From Duncaniella dubosii (lineage in GTDB: Bacteria > Bacteroidota > Bacteroidia > Bacteroidales > Muribaculaceae), in contig NZ_CP039396.1 in assembly GCF_004803915.1 (NCBI RefSeq), forward strand, positions 3,534,001-3,598,000: a stretch of DNA of 64,000 nucleotides, written 5' to 3'. Made by a program: the position numbers and the translations under genes. Numbering within the stretch: the first letter of the stretch is position 1; every line of letters begins with the position of its first letter. The notes under the pieces were generated by a model. That model worked only from the letters and a program-made list of their open reading frames with translations. It searched no databases and had not been told where the DNA came from. This document shows, one piece after another, positions 18,001-26,396 of this stretch.

Positions 18001-18008
18001 CAAAAATA
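18001..18008 (-). promoter_or_regulatory. -7 box of the GNAT gene
   Basis: TATTTTTG on the minus strand matches TAnnTTTG. Only 8 nt separate it from the ATG at 17992, predicting a leader of just a few nucleotides. No -33 element is evident. Confidence 0.45.
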
Positions 18009-18046
18009 ATGATTGACAGGATATTTTTCGTACTCAGCCCGGACTC

Positions 18047-18670
18047 TTACTGAAGTTCTCCGCACCCTTCTCGAATGATTTCAGGCGATGAACTGTCGGT
18101 AAGGTCTACCACGGTTGACGGATGGGGGTCAATGCCTACGTCGCCGTTAGAGCCTCCGTCGTCAATAAGCAGCGAAGCTACCCCCTCGAAAGTAGCGGCA
18201 AGCTCGTGGGCATCGAACACCGGCACTTCGTCATCGACTTTAAGCGACGATGAGAGAATGGGATGTCCGAGTCTTTCGGCGATAGCGCGGCTTATCGGAT
18301 TATCCGGAACACGGATACCAACCTCCTTGCGGCCTTTGAACACCTTCGGAAGCGACGTGGCAGCCGGCAATATAAAAGTAAACGGGCCGGGCAGATTCGT
18401 GCGGAGTATGCGGAACGCCTCATTGTCGATGCGGGCATATTCGCTCGCCATCGATATACCGTCGCAGACAACCGAGAGCACCTGTTTCTGAGGATTCACA
18501 CCCTTGATTTTACAAAGGCGCTCGATAGCGGAATTGTTGAGCGCATCACAGCCGATGGCATAGAGCGTGTCGGTCGGATATATGATGACTCCTCCGTCGC
18601 GCAGACAATCGACCACTTCGTCAAGATACCTGTCGTTGATGCTTGTTGGATAAATTCTAAGTGTTTTCAT
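18047..18670 (-). CDS. YrdC/YciO-family L-threonylcarbamoyladenylate synthase-like protein
   Basis: The 207-residue protein is a single YrdC/Sua5 domain: YPTDTLYAIGCDA near residue 31, KIKG at about 74, LPGPFTFILPA at about 113, GIRVPDNP at about 138 and the late STVVDL motif. TsaC/Sua5 proteins make threonylcarbamoyl-AMP from threonine, bicarbonate and ATP for the t6A37 tRNA modification. Length and sequence are closer to the YciO branch (about 206 residues in E. coli), whose role is less certain, so TsaC function should be treated as probable only. It overlaps the upstream B3/B4-domain gene by 4 nt (ATGA), forming an operon with it. Confidence 0.85.
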   Translation of the reverse strand: MKTLRIYPTSINDRYLDEVVDCLRDGGVIIYPTDTLYAIGCDALNNSAIERLCKIKGVNPQKQVLSVVCDGISMASEYARIDNEAFRILRTNLPGPFTFILPAATSLPKVFKGRKEVGIRVPDNPISRAIAERLGHPILSSSLKVDDEVPVFDAHELAATFEGVASLLIDDGGSNGDVGIDPHPSTVVDLTDSSSPEIIREGCGELQ

Positions 18671-19350
18671 GGCTCACTATTTTTTTCAGGTTTGTAAATA
18701 TCGACTTTTATATCGCTTGCGTCGGCATATTTTTCAAGCAGCGAGAGTGTTAGCGCGATCGTATCGTCAATCGGCATTTCCTCGCCGTAGACATTTATAC
18801 ACATCAGCAGGTTAGTTGTATCGAGACTAAGTTTCGTGCGCTCGTTATCGCTTGTCGGAGTTCCCACGCCACCGACCGCATCACGATAGACCGGCATGTG
18901 GGCTATGTTAAGCTCACCGCGCCCGATTCCCTCGAAGGGCTCACCTTCACGTCCCACTCCGAGAGTCATGACTCCGCCTTCAATCCTGTCGGCATCGAAA
19001 CCGCCTATCGAATAACCGGACTGCAGTGAAACGAGATTTATAAGATCGACAAGGGTATTGATACGGTAAAGCTCCAACCCCTTTACCGCACGGCGCGACA
19101 AAGCCTCCGATGACGGACGATAGCGGTTCGGTTCTTTTCCGCAGGCCTTGTATGCCTCGCGTGTAGCCCTGATTGCAGGACGCTTGTTGATGTCGGCAAG
19201 CTCGGTCACTTCCCGAAGGTCGGCGGCCGCGCGTTCGATCATGCTCCAAAGTTCATCAGTTGTCGGACTGTTTTTGACTGTCGCCTCAATGGTTACAACC
19301 TGAAGCGCAGGGGCAGCCCCGGCTATTATCGGTTCAAATTTTATTTCCAT
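18667..19350 (-). CDS. Free-standing B3/B4 tRNA-synthetase editing-like domain protein
   Basis: The 227-residue protein consists almost wholly of the B3/B4 domain found in the beta subunit of phenylalanyl-tRNA synthetase: TREAYKACGKEPNRYRPSSE (about residues 64-83), LVDLINLVSLQSGYSIGGFD and a GEINIAHMP-like strand. In PheT this domain hydrolyses mischarged Tyr-tRNA(Phe); free-standing versions are proposed trans-editing or tRNA/amino-acid binding proteins. It is the first gene of a two-gene operon with the YrdC-like gene, so both products may act on tRNA. Its promoter is at 19376-19383. Confidence 0.82.
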   Translation of the reverse strand: MEIKFEPIIAGAAPALQVVTIEATVKNSPTTDELWSMIERAAADLREVTELADINKRPAIRATREAYKACGKEPNRYRPSSEALSRRAVKGLELYRINTLVDLINLVSLQSGYSIGGFDADRIEGGVMTLGVGREGEPFEGIGRGELNIAHMPVYRDAVGGVGTPTSDNERTKLSLDTTNLLMCINVYGEEMPIDDTIALTLSLLEKYADASDIKVDIYKPEKNSEP

Positions 19351-19375
19351 GTTCTTCCGGTAGGGGTTTCCATTG

Positions 19376-19383
19376 CAAAATTA
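19376..19383 (-). promoter_or_regulatory. -7 box of B3/B4-YrdC operon
   Basis: TAATTTTG on the minus strand, 25 nt before the ATG at 19350. A TTTG on the same strand lies 22 nt further upstream, slightly long for a -33 element. Confidence 0.6.
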
Positions 19384-19394
19384 GCCAAAAATTG

Positions 19395-19426
19395 TTGAAT
19401 TAATTCAAACATTTATCGTAATTTTG
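19395..19426 (+). promoter_or_regulatory. Promoter of the LPS operon (waaA)
   Basis: TTG at 19395-19397 and TAATTTTG at 19419-19426 are separated by 21 nt. It is back-to-back with the minus promoter of the B3/B4 gene and leaves a leader of about 80 nt before waaA. Confidence 0.68.
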
Positions 19427-19511
19427 TAGTCTTAAACAAGGCGTCTCCGGCATTTTCCATCGCGACATCCGGCGGAGAGCCACTCATTTTTTATCCCTAC
19501 CGACCGGCTTA

Positions 19512-20789
19512 ATGCTTGAGATATATGATTTAGGAATGAGATTAGGACGGCGTGCAATCTTCGCAATCGCGAAGACGGTGCGTAGCGCTGAGCCATCAAA
19601 ATTTATCCGTTTCGCCCGTGGACAGCGACAGGTGTCAGGCGAAGTGGACATCGTGGCAGAAAGGCTTGACTCCAAACGCCCTACGGTGTGGATTCATGCC
19701 GCATCGCTTGGTGAATTCGGAATAGCCCGTCCGATAATCAAACTCCTCAAAGACGAGTGTGACTGCAACATCGTAGTGACATTTTTCTCTCCCACCGGCT
19801 ACGAGGCGCTTACGAAAAATATGCCAGAAGGCATTGACGGAGTGCTCTATCTTCCGTTTGACACATCGGCCAATGTAAGGCATTTTCTCGACACCATCCG
19901 TCCGGCATGCGCGGTGTTCATGGTGTCGGAATACTGGCACAATTATCTGACGGAGCTGCACAGACGCGGCATCCCGGCCTATCTCGTATCGTCGGTAATC
20001 CGTGAAAACGGGCCGTTTTTCAAATGGTATGGTCATCTCTTCCGTAAAAGCATCAGCTATTTCGATGAAATCTTCACTCTTAATGAGGAATCACGACAGC
20101 TGTTAGACAAAATCGGAGTCAGCGATGTCACAGTCAACGGCGACCCGCTGTTTGACAATGTAATTCTTGTCGCCTCCACTCCGTGGGAAGACAAGATCAT
20201 CGAACGTTTCACGGATGGGCGAAAGGTGTTCATCGCAGGAAGCCTTCACGATGACGAGGATCTCAGACTGGTGACAACACTCGCAAACAGACATCGCGAC
20301 ACCCGTTTCATCATTGTCCCCCATGAAATCAGTCCGTCGATATTGCGCCACCTTGAAGAAAATCTCCAAGGGAAAACCGAGCTTTATTCACGCTGCACAC
20401 CAGAGTCGGATCTGAGCGACACCCAGACTTTGATCATCGACTTTGTCGGGGCTTTAGCCTACATCTACCGCTATGCGACATGGGCGTATGTCGGCGGTGG
20501 CTTTACCCGTCTGCTCCACAGCGTGATTGAACCCGCCGTCTATGGCCTGCCGGTTGCATTCGGACCGAATGTGAACCGCAAGGCTGTCACACGCCGCATG
20601 ATAGAACTTGGTATAGGCCGGATAACCGCAACTCCCGAAGCTCTCGATGAATGGTTCCGTAGCCTGAAGGACGATGACGAGGGCTTGCGTGAGATTGCCG
20701 ACAAAGCAGCCGTCTATGTCAGCAAAAATGCCGGAGCTACGCGAAGGGTTGTCAATAAAATCAGACAGAATCTATGCGCGAAAAATTAA
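19512..20789 (+). CDS. waaA: 3-deoxy-D-manno-octulosonic acid transferase WaaA (KdtA)
   Basis: The 425-residue GT30 glycosyltransferase transfers Kdo from CMP-Kdo to the lipid A precursor at the inner membrane. The N-terminal membrane-associated segment is followed by WIHAASLGEFG with the catalytic Glu at residue 68. The GT-B second half holds GDPLFDNV, the GSLHDDED nucleotide region and AYVGGGFTRLLHSVIEPAVYGLPV. Length is normal for the family. The start ATG follows a well-placed promoter. Its 3' end overlaps the downstream acyltransferase by 16 nt, and kdsB, which makes the CMP-Kdo donor, is two genes on. Confidence 0.95.
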   Translation: MLEIYDLGMRLGRRAIFAIAKTVRSAEPSKFIRFARGQRQVSGEVDIVAERLDSKRPTVWIHAASLGEFGIARPIIKLLKDECDCNIVVTFFSPTGYEALTKNMPEGIDGVLYLPFDTSANVRHFLDTIRPACAVFMVSEYWHNYLTELHRRGIPAYLVSSVIRENGPFFKWYGHLFRKSISYFDEIFTLNEESRQLLDKIGVSDVTVNGDPLFDNVILVASTPWEDKIIERFTDGRKVFIAGSLHDDEDLRLVTTLANRHRDTRFIIVPHEISPSILRHLEENLQGKTELYSRCTPESDLSDTQTLIIDFVGALAYIYRYATWAYVGGGFTRLLHSVIEPAVYGLPVAFGPNVNRKAVTRRMIELGIGRITATPEALDEWFRSLKDDDEGLREIADKAAVYVSKNAGATRRVVNKIRQNLCAKN

Positions 20790-21646
20790 GATATGCACTT
20801 TACAGGGGAGCTTTCGGAGCGCTTTCGCTACTTCCGTTCCCGCTGCTATACGGACTGAGCGACCTGCTCTATCTCGTAATGGCGAAGGGTGTGAAGTATC
20901 GCCGCAAAGTCATACGTGAAAACCTTCGGAATTCATTTCCCGAAAAAAGCGAGCGCGAACTGCTTGATATCGAAAAAGATTTCTATCATCAGTTCACCGA
21001 CAATATCGTAGAGACAATAAAACTGCTCAACATGTCGGACCGACAGGCCGACAAACGCATCACAGTCACCGGCGGAGAGATCGTCGACAGATACATCAAC
21101 GATGGTCATCCCGTGGTGCTTTATCTCGGCCACTATGCCAACTGGGAGTGGGTGCCGTCGGTCGTGCGCCACTTCAAAGCCCCCGAATTCTGCGCACAGG
21201 TCTACAAGCCTCAGCACGACAAGGCTTTCGACCGCCTCATGCTAAAAGTGCGCTCGCGCTTCAATCCGGTTTCCGTCCCGCAGAAACAGGTGTTCCGCTC
21301 GCTCGTCCGCTGGCGCAACGAAGACCGTAAATTCATTGTCGGTTTCATTTCTGACCACAGGTCAAATCTCAACGTGTCGCACCACCGCACCACTTTCCTC
21401 AACCAGATGACACCTTTCAGCCCCGGCGGAGAGGAAATCGGCAACCGAATCAATGCTGCCTACCTCTATCTGGATGTCGAAAAGACCGGACGCGGACACT
21501 ACCATTTCACAGTGAAGGAAATCTGCCCTGAATCCACAGAGGGCGATTCGCCCTACACGCGCCGCTATCTTGAGATGCTTGAGGACACCATACGCCGCCG
21601 TCCGGGACTCTGGCTGTGGTCACACAGACGCTGGCGCTATAAATAA
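20774..21646 (+). CDS. LpxL/HtrB-type lipid A acyltransferase
   Basis: The 290-residue protein has one N-terminal hydrophobic helix (about 13-36) and the H-X4-E acyltransferase motif GHYANWEW (H120, E125), with RSNLNVSHHRTTFLN further on. It belongs to the LpxL/LpxM/HtrB family, which adds a secondary acyl chain to Kdo-lipid A. Bacteroides-type lipid A is often penta-acylated with one secondary chain, so a single acyltransferase fits. It overlaps waaA by 16 nt, showing translational coupling. Confidence 0.92.
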   Translation: MREKLRYALYRGAFGALSLLPFPLLYGLSDLLYLVMAKGVKYRRKVIRENLRNSFPEKSERELLDIEKDFYHQFTDNIVETIKLLNMSDRQADKRITVTGGEIVDRYINDGHPVVLYLGHYANWEWVPSVVRHFKAPEFCAQVYKPQHDKAFDRLMLKVRSRFNPVSVPQKQVFRSLVRWRNEDRKFIVGFISDHRSNLNVSHHRTTFLNQMTPFSPGGEEIGNRINAAYLYLDVEKTGRGHYHFTVKEICPESTEGDSPYTRRYLEMLEDTIRRRPGLWLWSHRRWRYK

Positions 21647-21696
21647 GGTAAAGAAATTTCTGAAAAAACAACATATTAACCCGTAAACCCTGTCAA

Positions 21697-22434
21697 ATGA
21701 AAATAATTTGTGTGATTCCGGCACGTGCCGAATCAAGCCGATTCTTCGAAAAACCCCTCGCCCTTATCTGTGGCAAGCCCATGATCCAATGGGTATATGA
21801 CCATTGTAAAGAAGTCGAACTTTTCGAAGAGGTCTATGTAGCCACTGACAGTGAAAAAATCAAGGTCGCAGCTGAAAAGTTCGGTGCCAAAGTCGTGATG
21901 ACACGTTCCGACCACGACACAGCCACTGAACGCCTCTACGAAGTATCGACCCGCATCGCAGCCGACCTATACGTAATGGTCAACGGCGACGAGCCTCTTC
22001 TCACACGCGAGGCCATCATTCAGTGTATTCCCGACGGACTCAAGGCTGATGACTTCTTCGTGTCAAACCTCATGACCGACTTCAGCAATCCTGTCGAGGT
22101 GGTCGATGCCACCAACCTCAAGATTGTGACAGCCAAAGACGACCGTTGCCTTTTCATCTCTCGTAGCCCTATCCCCTATCCCAAGGGTGCGATGGACTAT
22201 GTGTTCCATAAGTTTGTTGGTGTCGGCGCTTTCACTCGCAAAGCACTCGATTTCTACCACAACACCCCCCGTGGCCCGATTGAGAAAATCGAGGAAAACG
22301 ACTCGTTCCGCTTCCTTGAGAACCACATGCCAATCTACTACTACAATTGTCACTGCAAGTCGCTCTCCGTCGACAACCGCAAGGACATTGACGGCGTTGA
22401 AGCATATCTACGGGAACTAAACAAGCAAGCATAA
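21697..22434 (+). CDS. kdsB: CMP-Kdo synthetase KdsB
   Basis: This 245-residue cytidylyltransferase activates Kdo with CTP for WaaA. Family landmarks are all present: IPARAESSRFFEKPL at residues 7-21, the CTP-binding GKPMIQWVY, ATDSEKI, NGDEPLL near residue 100, SRSPIPYP, and the late PIEKIEENDSFRFLENH. The length equals typical KdsB. It starts 50 nt after the acyltransferase within the LPS operon. Confidence 0.95.
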   Translation: MKIICVIPARAESSRFFEKPLALICGKPMIQWVYDHCKEVELFEEVYVATDSEKIKVAAEKFGAKVVMTRSDHDTATERLYEVSTRIAADLYVMVNGDEPLLTREAIIQCIPDGLKADDFFVSNLMTDFSNPVEVVDATNLKIVTAKDDRCLFISRSPIPYPKGAMDYVFHKFVGVGAFTRKALDFYHNTPRGPIEKIEENDSFRFLENHMPIYYYNCHCKSLSVDNRKDIDGVEAYLRELNKQA

Positions 22435-22453
22435 TAAGAAAACTTACGCGCAG

Positions 22454-23449
22454 ATGAGAATCCGCACCGATTTCCGCTCACTCATTAAGGGCTATCAGCG
22501 CATATCGTACTACACGAAGAATTTCTCACGCTACATCCTTCCGGATGCACTTTTCAGAACCATATATGGTCTGAAGCTGAAACATCTGTCACAGGAGGAG
22601 CTTGACGAAATCGGCCATCGTGTGGACTACTATGCACGTTGCGCAGAGGGTTCGGAAGTCGACAGCAGGAATTCCGTGACTGTCGGAGGCTTCCGTTTTC
22701 CATGGAAGGCAAAGAAAAAACACACCACATATTTCTTTGACCTCTATGAATGCGTGAGATGTTTTCCCCAAAAACTGCGGTTCTCGTATCTGATGGGCGA
22801 TGTGGCGTGGGACTTGCCTACACCGACATTCGCAAAGACCCGTCCTATCACGCAGGGCAAAAGCAACACGGTGATTCTGCCGCTCAACAAAGTGCGCCAT
22901 TTCCGTTTCATCAACGACACGCGCAGTTTCCGCGAGAAGCGTGACATGATTGTGTTTCGCAACGTCGTGCGCAAGCAGCCCCACCGCGAGCTTTTCCTTG
23001 AGAAATACATCGACCATCCGATGGTAGATGCCGGACAGATTAACCGTGACACTAAAAATCCACGGTTCGTCAAGCCCTATATCCCTATGGAGGATCAGCT
23101 CGATTTCAAATTCATCGCGACAATAGAAGGAAACGATGTCGCGACGAATCTCAAATGGGTGATGTCGTCAAACTCTGTAGCCGTTATGCCACGTCCCCGC
23201 ATCGAATCTTGGTTCATGGAGGGAAAACTCATCCCCGACTACCATTACATCGAAATCAAGCCCGACTACTCAGACCTCATCGAGAAGCTTGAATTCTATA
23301 TTGCCAATCCTGAAAAGGCCGAAGCGATAATCCGACATGCCCATGAGTATGTCGACCGCTTCCGTGACCCGGACCGCGAGCTGCTGATTGCCCGGCTTAC
23401 AGCCGGACGCTATTTCAGGCTCACAGGCCAGCTTCCACTTCACCCTTAA
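22454..23449 (+). CDS. GT90 family LPS glycosyltransferase
   Basis: The 331-residue protein resembles the CAP10/LpsA (GT90) family: FSYLMGDVAWDLPTPTFAKTRP, then IVFRNVVRKQPHRELFLEKY, DFKFIATIEGNDVATNLKWVMSSNSVAVMPRP and a late SDLIEKLEFYIANPEKA. GT90 enzymes transfer glucose or xylose-type sugars in LPS core and capsule assembly. No membrane helix or signal peptide is seen, so it probably acts on the cytoplasmic face of the inner membrane. It lies 20 nt after kdsB and 30 nt before a GT9 gene, consistent with core extension after Kdo addition. Confidence 0.88.
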   Translation: MRIRTDFRSLIKGYQRISYYTKNFSRYILPDALFRTIYGLKLKHLSQEELDEIGHRVDYYARCAEGSEVDSRNSVTVGGFRFPWKAKKKHTTYFFDLYECVRCFPQKLRFSYLMGDVAWDLPTPTFAKTRPITQGKSNTVILPLNKVRHFRFINDTRSFREKRDMIVFRNVVRKQPHRELFLEKYIDHPMVDAGQINRDTKNPRFVKPYIPMEDQLDFKFIATIEGNDVATNLKWVMSSNSVAVMPRPRIESWFMEGKLIPDYHYIEIKPDYSDLIEKLEFYIANPEKAEAIIRHAHEYVDRFRDPDRELLIARLTAGRYFRLTGQLPLHP

Positions 23450-23478
23450 TCCTATTCACCTCTAACACTTTACAAAGA

Positions 23479-24513
23479 ATGGTATCCAAGCGCATGTTGA
23501 TTATTCGGTTTTCAGCCCTCGGAGACGTGGCCATGACCGTGCCGGCCATATATTCACTGGCCACACGCTATCCTGACCTTAATATCGATGTGGTCACACG
23601 TCCATTCTTTGCGAGACTGTTCATCAACGCGCCGGACAACGTTAATGTAATAGGCGTGGATTTCAATAAGGATTACAAAGGGGTCGGAGGGACAATCCGT
23701 CTTCTACGCCGACTTGGCAAATTGAGGCCGGACTATGTTGCGGATCTCCACAATGTCTTGCGATCATGGATAATTGACCGATACTTCTGTCTTCGCGGAG
23801 TCAAGGTTGTCATGGTCGACAAGATGCGCGGGAAACGCTCGGAACTGTTCCGGACAGGACAACCGCAGCCTTCGTTCATCGACCGCTACGCAAAGGTGTT
23901 TGCCGAACTCGGCTATCCTGTCAGCCTGACGTTCAAGAGCCTGTATCAGAACCACTCCCCGGCTCTGCCGTTTGAGCCTAAGCACCCTGCAATCGGAGTA
24001 GCTCCCTTTGCCCGCTATTCAAACAAGACCTATCCCGAAAGTCAGATGCGCGAAGTCATCTCAAAACTGACAGCAGGAGGATATAACGTCTACCTGTTCG
24101 GCGGGAGAGGAGCTGAAGCGACCCGGCTGAAAGAATGGGTGGCGGCGACATCCGGCTGCACATCGCTCGCCGGAGAATATCCGCTCGAAGACGAGATAGC
24201 CCTCATGGGTGCGATGGATGCGATGGTCAGCATGGATTCATCCAACCAGCACATGGCGGCGCTTGCAGGCACACATGTCATCAGCATCTGGGGAAGCACC
24301 ACTCCGGCATGCGGATTCATGGGCTACGGACAGGAGGCCGGAAGGGTGGTCTGCCTTAACATCGAATGTCAGCCTTGTTCGGTCGGCGGAGCTCCCGATT
24401 GCCCCAAGAGACATTTCGACTGCATGCGCAAACTGGCAGCCGACACCATAGTTGAAAAAATCCGTCAGACCGTAGAAGCCGCTTCGGCAACATCAGTTCC
24501 GAAACATTCATAA
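23479..24513 (+). CDS. GT9 heptosyltransferase-family glycosyltransferase
   Basis: The 344-residue GT-B enzyme shows RFSALGDVAMTVPAIYSLA at the N-terminus, FGGRGAEATRLKEW in the middle, and the donor-binding MDSSNQHMAALAGTHVISIWGST, a hallmark of ADP-heptose:LPS heptosyltransferases (WaaC/WaaF/GT9). A CQPCSVGGAPDC cluster near residue 300 is common in the family. It likely adds a heptose or related sugar to the Kdo-containing core. It is embedded in the LPS operon, 13 nt before the first LtaS-like gene. Confidence 0.9.
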   Translation: MVSKRMLIIRFSALGDVAMTVPAIYSLATRYPDLNIDVVTRPFFARLFINAPDNVNVIGVDFNKDYKGVGGTIRLLRRLGKLRPDYVADLHNVLRSWIIDRYFCLRGVKVVMVDKMRGKRSELFRTGQPQPSFIDRYAKVFAELGYPVSLTFKSLYQNHSPALPFEPKHPAIGVAPFARYSNKTYPESQMREVISKLTAGGYNVYLFGGRGAEATRLKEWVAATSGCTSLAGEYPLEDEIALMGAMDAMVSMDSSNQHMAALAGTHVISIWGSTTPACGFMGYGQEAGRVVCLNIECQPCSVGGAPDCPKRHFDCMRKLAADTIVEKIRQTVEAASATSVPKHS

Positions 24514-24526
24514 ACCGACCGATATC

Positions 24527-26371
24527 ATGACTGGATTCGTCTTATTCGCACTGATATATTTCATCTTCTGCACACTTTTTTTCGAGGTGATACAGAAGCC
24601 GTTTTTCGGATTGTACAACAGGCATGTCAATGCCGAAAAAACAACGGCCAAGGATATTGTGCAGGTGTACTCCCACGGACTTGTCTCCGACTTCATAATA
24701 GCGTCATATCTAACCGCATTTCCTCTGATTGTGAGCGCGATTCATACACTTCTGCCATGCTTCAACGTGGCTATAGTCCTGACAGTCTATAATATAATCA
24801 TATCACTGGCAGTCGGGCTGATATGCGTGTCGGACACACTGCTATATAAATTCTGGAACTACAAACTTGATTCGTCGGTCTTTGTCTATCTCCGTTCACT
24901 CAAAGGCGCTTTTGCCAGTGTGTCGGCCGGTTATCTCGTCGCGGCATTCTCGGTTGCGTTCATAGTCGCAGGGATATTTTTCGCAGGGACACAGATAATC
25001 ACGGTCAGATGTTCGGCAACGCTGCTTGACAGCTCATGGATGGTGTGGTGGAAATGTCTGCTGACATTCTGCATATTCATCGTAGCCGCAGGATGTCTGT
25101 TCGCAATAATACGCGGACTGAAAATCAGGCCCAACAATCCGAGCGTCGTCTACTACAGCAAAAATCCGTTTTTCAACCATTTGGCGCTCAATCCGGCCTA
25201 CAATCTCATCTATTCGTTAGGCACAAAAGATGAATTCAAAGGCAAATTCCGATTTTTCGATGACAAGGAGTGTGAGGAAATAACATCACGCCTATTTCCG
25301 ACATCCGGCCGTCCAAAAAGGAAGCTGCTCCGAACCGACAGGCCGAACATCCTGTTTGTCATCTGGGAAAGCCTCGGGGCGGAATTCGTACCCTCGCTCG
25401 GAGGCAAGGAGAATGTCGCTGTCAATGTCGACCGCATAGCCGCCGATGAAGGGATACTCTTCACCCGCTGCACCGCCGGAAGTTTCCGCACCGACCGAGG
25501 CCTTGTCTGTCTGCTAAGTGGCTATCTCGGGCAGCCAACCACGAGCGTGATCCGCTATACCCGAAAACTCCCTAATCTCCCCGCACTCCCGCGCAGACTG
25601 AAAAAGGAAGGCTATGTCACCACAGCCGTTCACGGCGGCGAACTGACCATCATGCACAAGTCGGACTATTATCTCGCCGCCGGCCACGACACTCTTGTCA
25701 GCCAAAAGGATTTTCCATCGTCAGCCCCGACATGCAAATGGGGCATACAGGACGGATACATGTTCGACTATATTTTAAATGACATCAAAGAGAAAACCGA
25801 AAGAGGCGAACGGTGGTTCACCACCTTCCAGACACTAAGCTCCCATGAACCTTTCACCGTCCCTTACAACCGTCTGCCTGACGATGAAGTAGGAAACTCG
25901 TTTGCCTATACCGACCACTGTTTCGGCGAATTTATCGACCGGCTCAAAACCACTCCGGCATGGGACAATACCCTTGTCGTATGCGTGGCAGACCACGGGT
26001 ATAACGCTTCGCATAACCCTGTCTCACGTCAGAAATACGCCCACATTCCTATTTTGCTCACGGGAGGCGCTCTTGCCGAAAGCGGACGCATCGACACTCT
26101 GATGAGCCAGACTGACCTCGCGGCAACACTGCTCGGACAGATGAACCTCCCTCACGACGAATTCTTGTTCAGCCGCGACGTCCTTGCCGACTCCTACAGC
26201 GAACCGTTTTCGTTTCACACATACACCAACGGCTTCATGTTTACCGACGAGCGCGGTGTAACGATAGTCGACAACGTTTCCGGCGATGCTATCGAAGGAT
26301 CTGATCCCGGACGTGAAAAGAAAGGACGTGCGATACTTCAGAAACTTTATGAGGATTTAGCCAACAGATAA
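24527..26371 (+). CDS. LtaS/EptA-like sulfatase-fold membrane transferase (first copy)
   Basis: The 614-residue protein has five N-terminal membrane helices (about residues 1-210) and a periplasmic alkaline-phosphatase/sulfatase-fold domain. The catalytic region reads IWESLGAEFVPSLGG, then SFRTDRGLVCLLSGY with Thr as predicted nucleophile, and metal-binding VCVADHGYN near residue 490. Relatives transfer phosphoglycerol (LtaS) or phosphoethanolamine (EptA/OpgE) to cell-envelope glycans. In this operon the acceptor is probably LPS core or lipid A. It is followed after 25 nt by a second, distinct member of the superfamily. Confidence 0.85.
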   Translation: MTGFVLFALIYFIFCTLFFEVIQKPFFGLYNRHVNAEKTTAKDIVQVYSHGLVSDFIIASYLTAFPLIVSAIHTLLPCFNVAIVLTVYNIIISLAVGLICVSDTLLYKFWNYKLDSSVFVYLRSLKGAFASVSAGYLVAAFSVAFIVAGIFFAGTQIITVRCSATLLDSSWMVWWKCLLTFCIFIVAAGCLFAIIRGLKIRPNNPSVVYYSKNPFFNHLALNPAYNLIYSLGTKDEFKGKFRFFDDKECEEITSRLFPTSGRPKRKLLRTDRPNILFVIWESLGAEFVPSLGGKENVAVNVDRIAADEGILFTRCTAGSFRTDRGLVCLLSGYLGQPTTSVIRYTRKLPNLPALPRRLKKEGYVTTAVHGGELTIMHKSDYYLAAGHDTLVSQKDFPSSAPTCKWGIQDGYMFDYILNDIKEKTERGERWFTTFQTLSSHEPFTVPYNRLPDDEVGNSFAYTDHCFGEFIDRLKTTPAWDNTLVVCVADHGYNASHNPVSRQKYAHIPILLTGGALAESGRIDTLMSQTDLAATLLGQMNLPHDEFLFSRDVLADSYSEPFSFHTYTNGFMFTDERGVTIVDNVSGDAIEGSDPGREKKGRAILQKLYEDLANR

Positions 26372-26396
26372 AAAATAATCTTAACACATAGAACCA

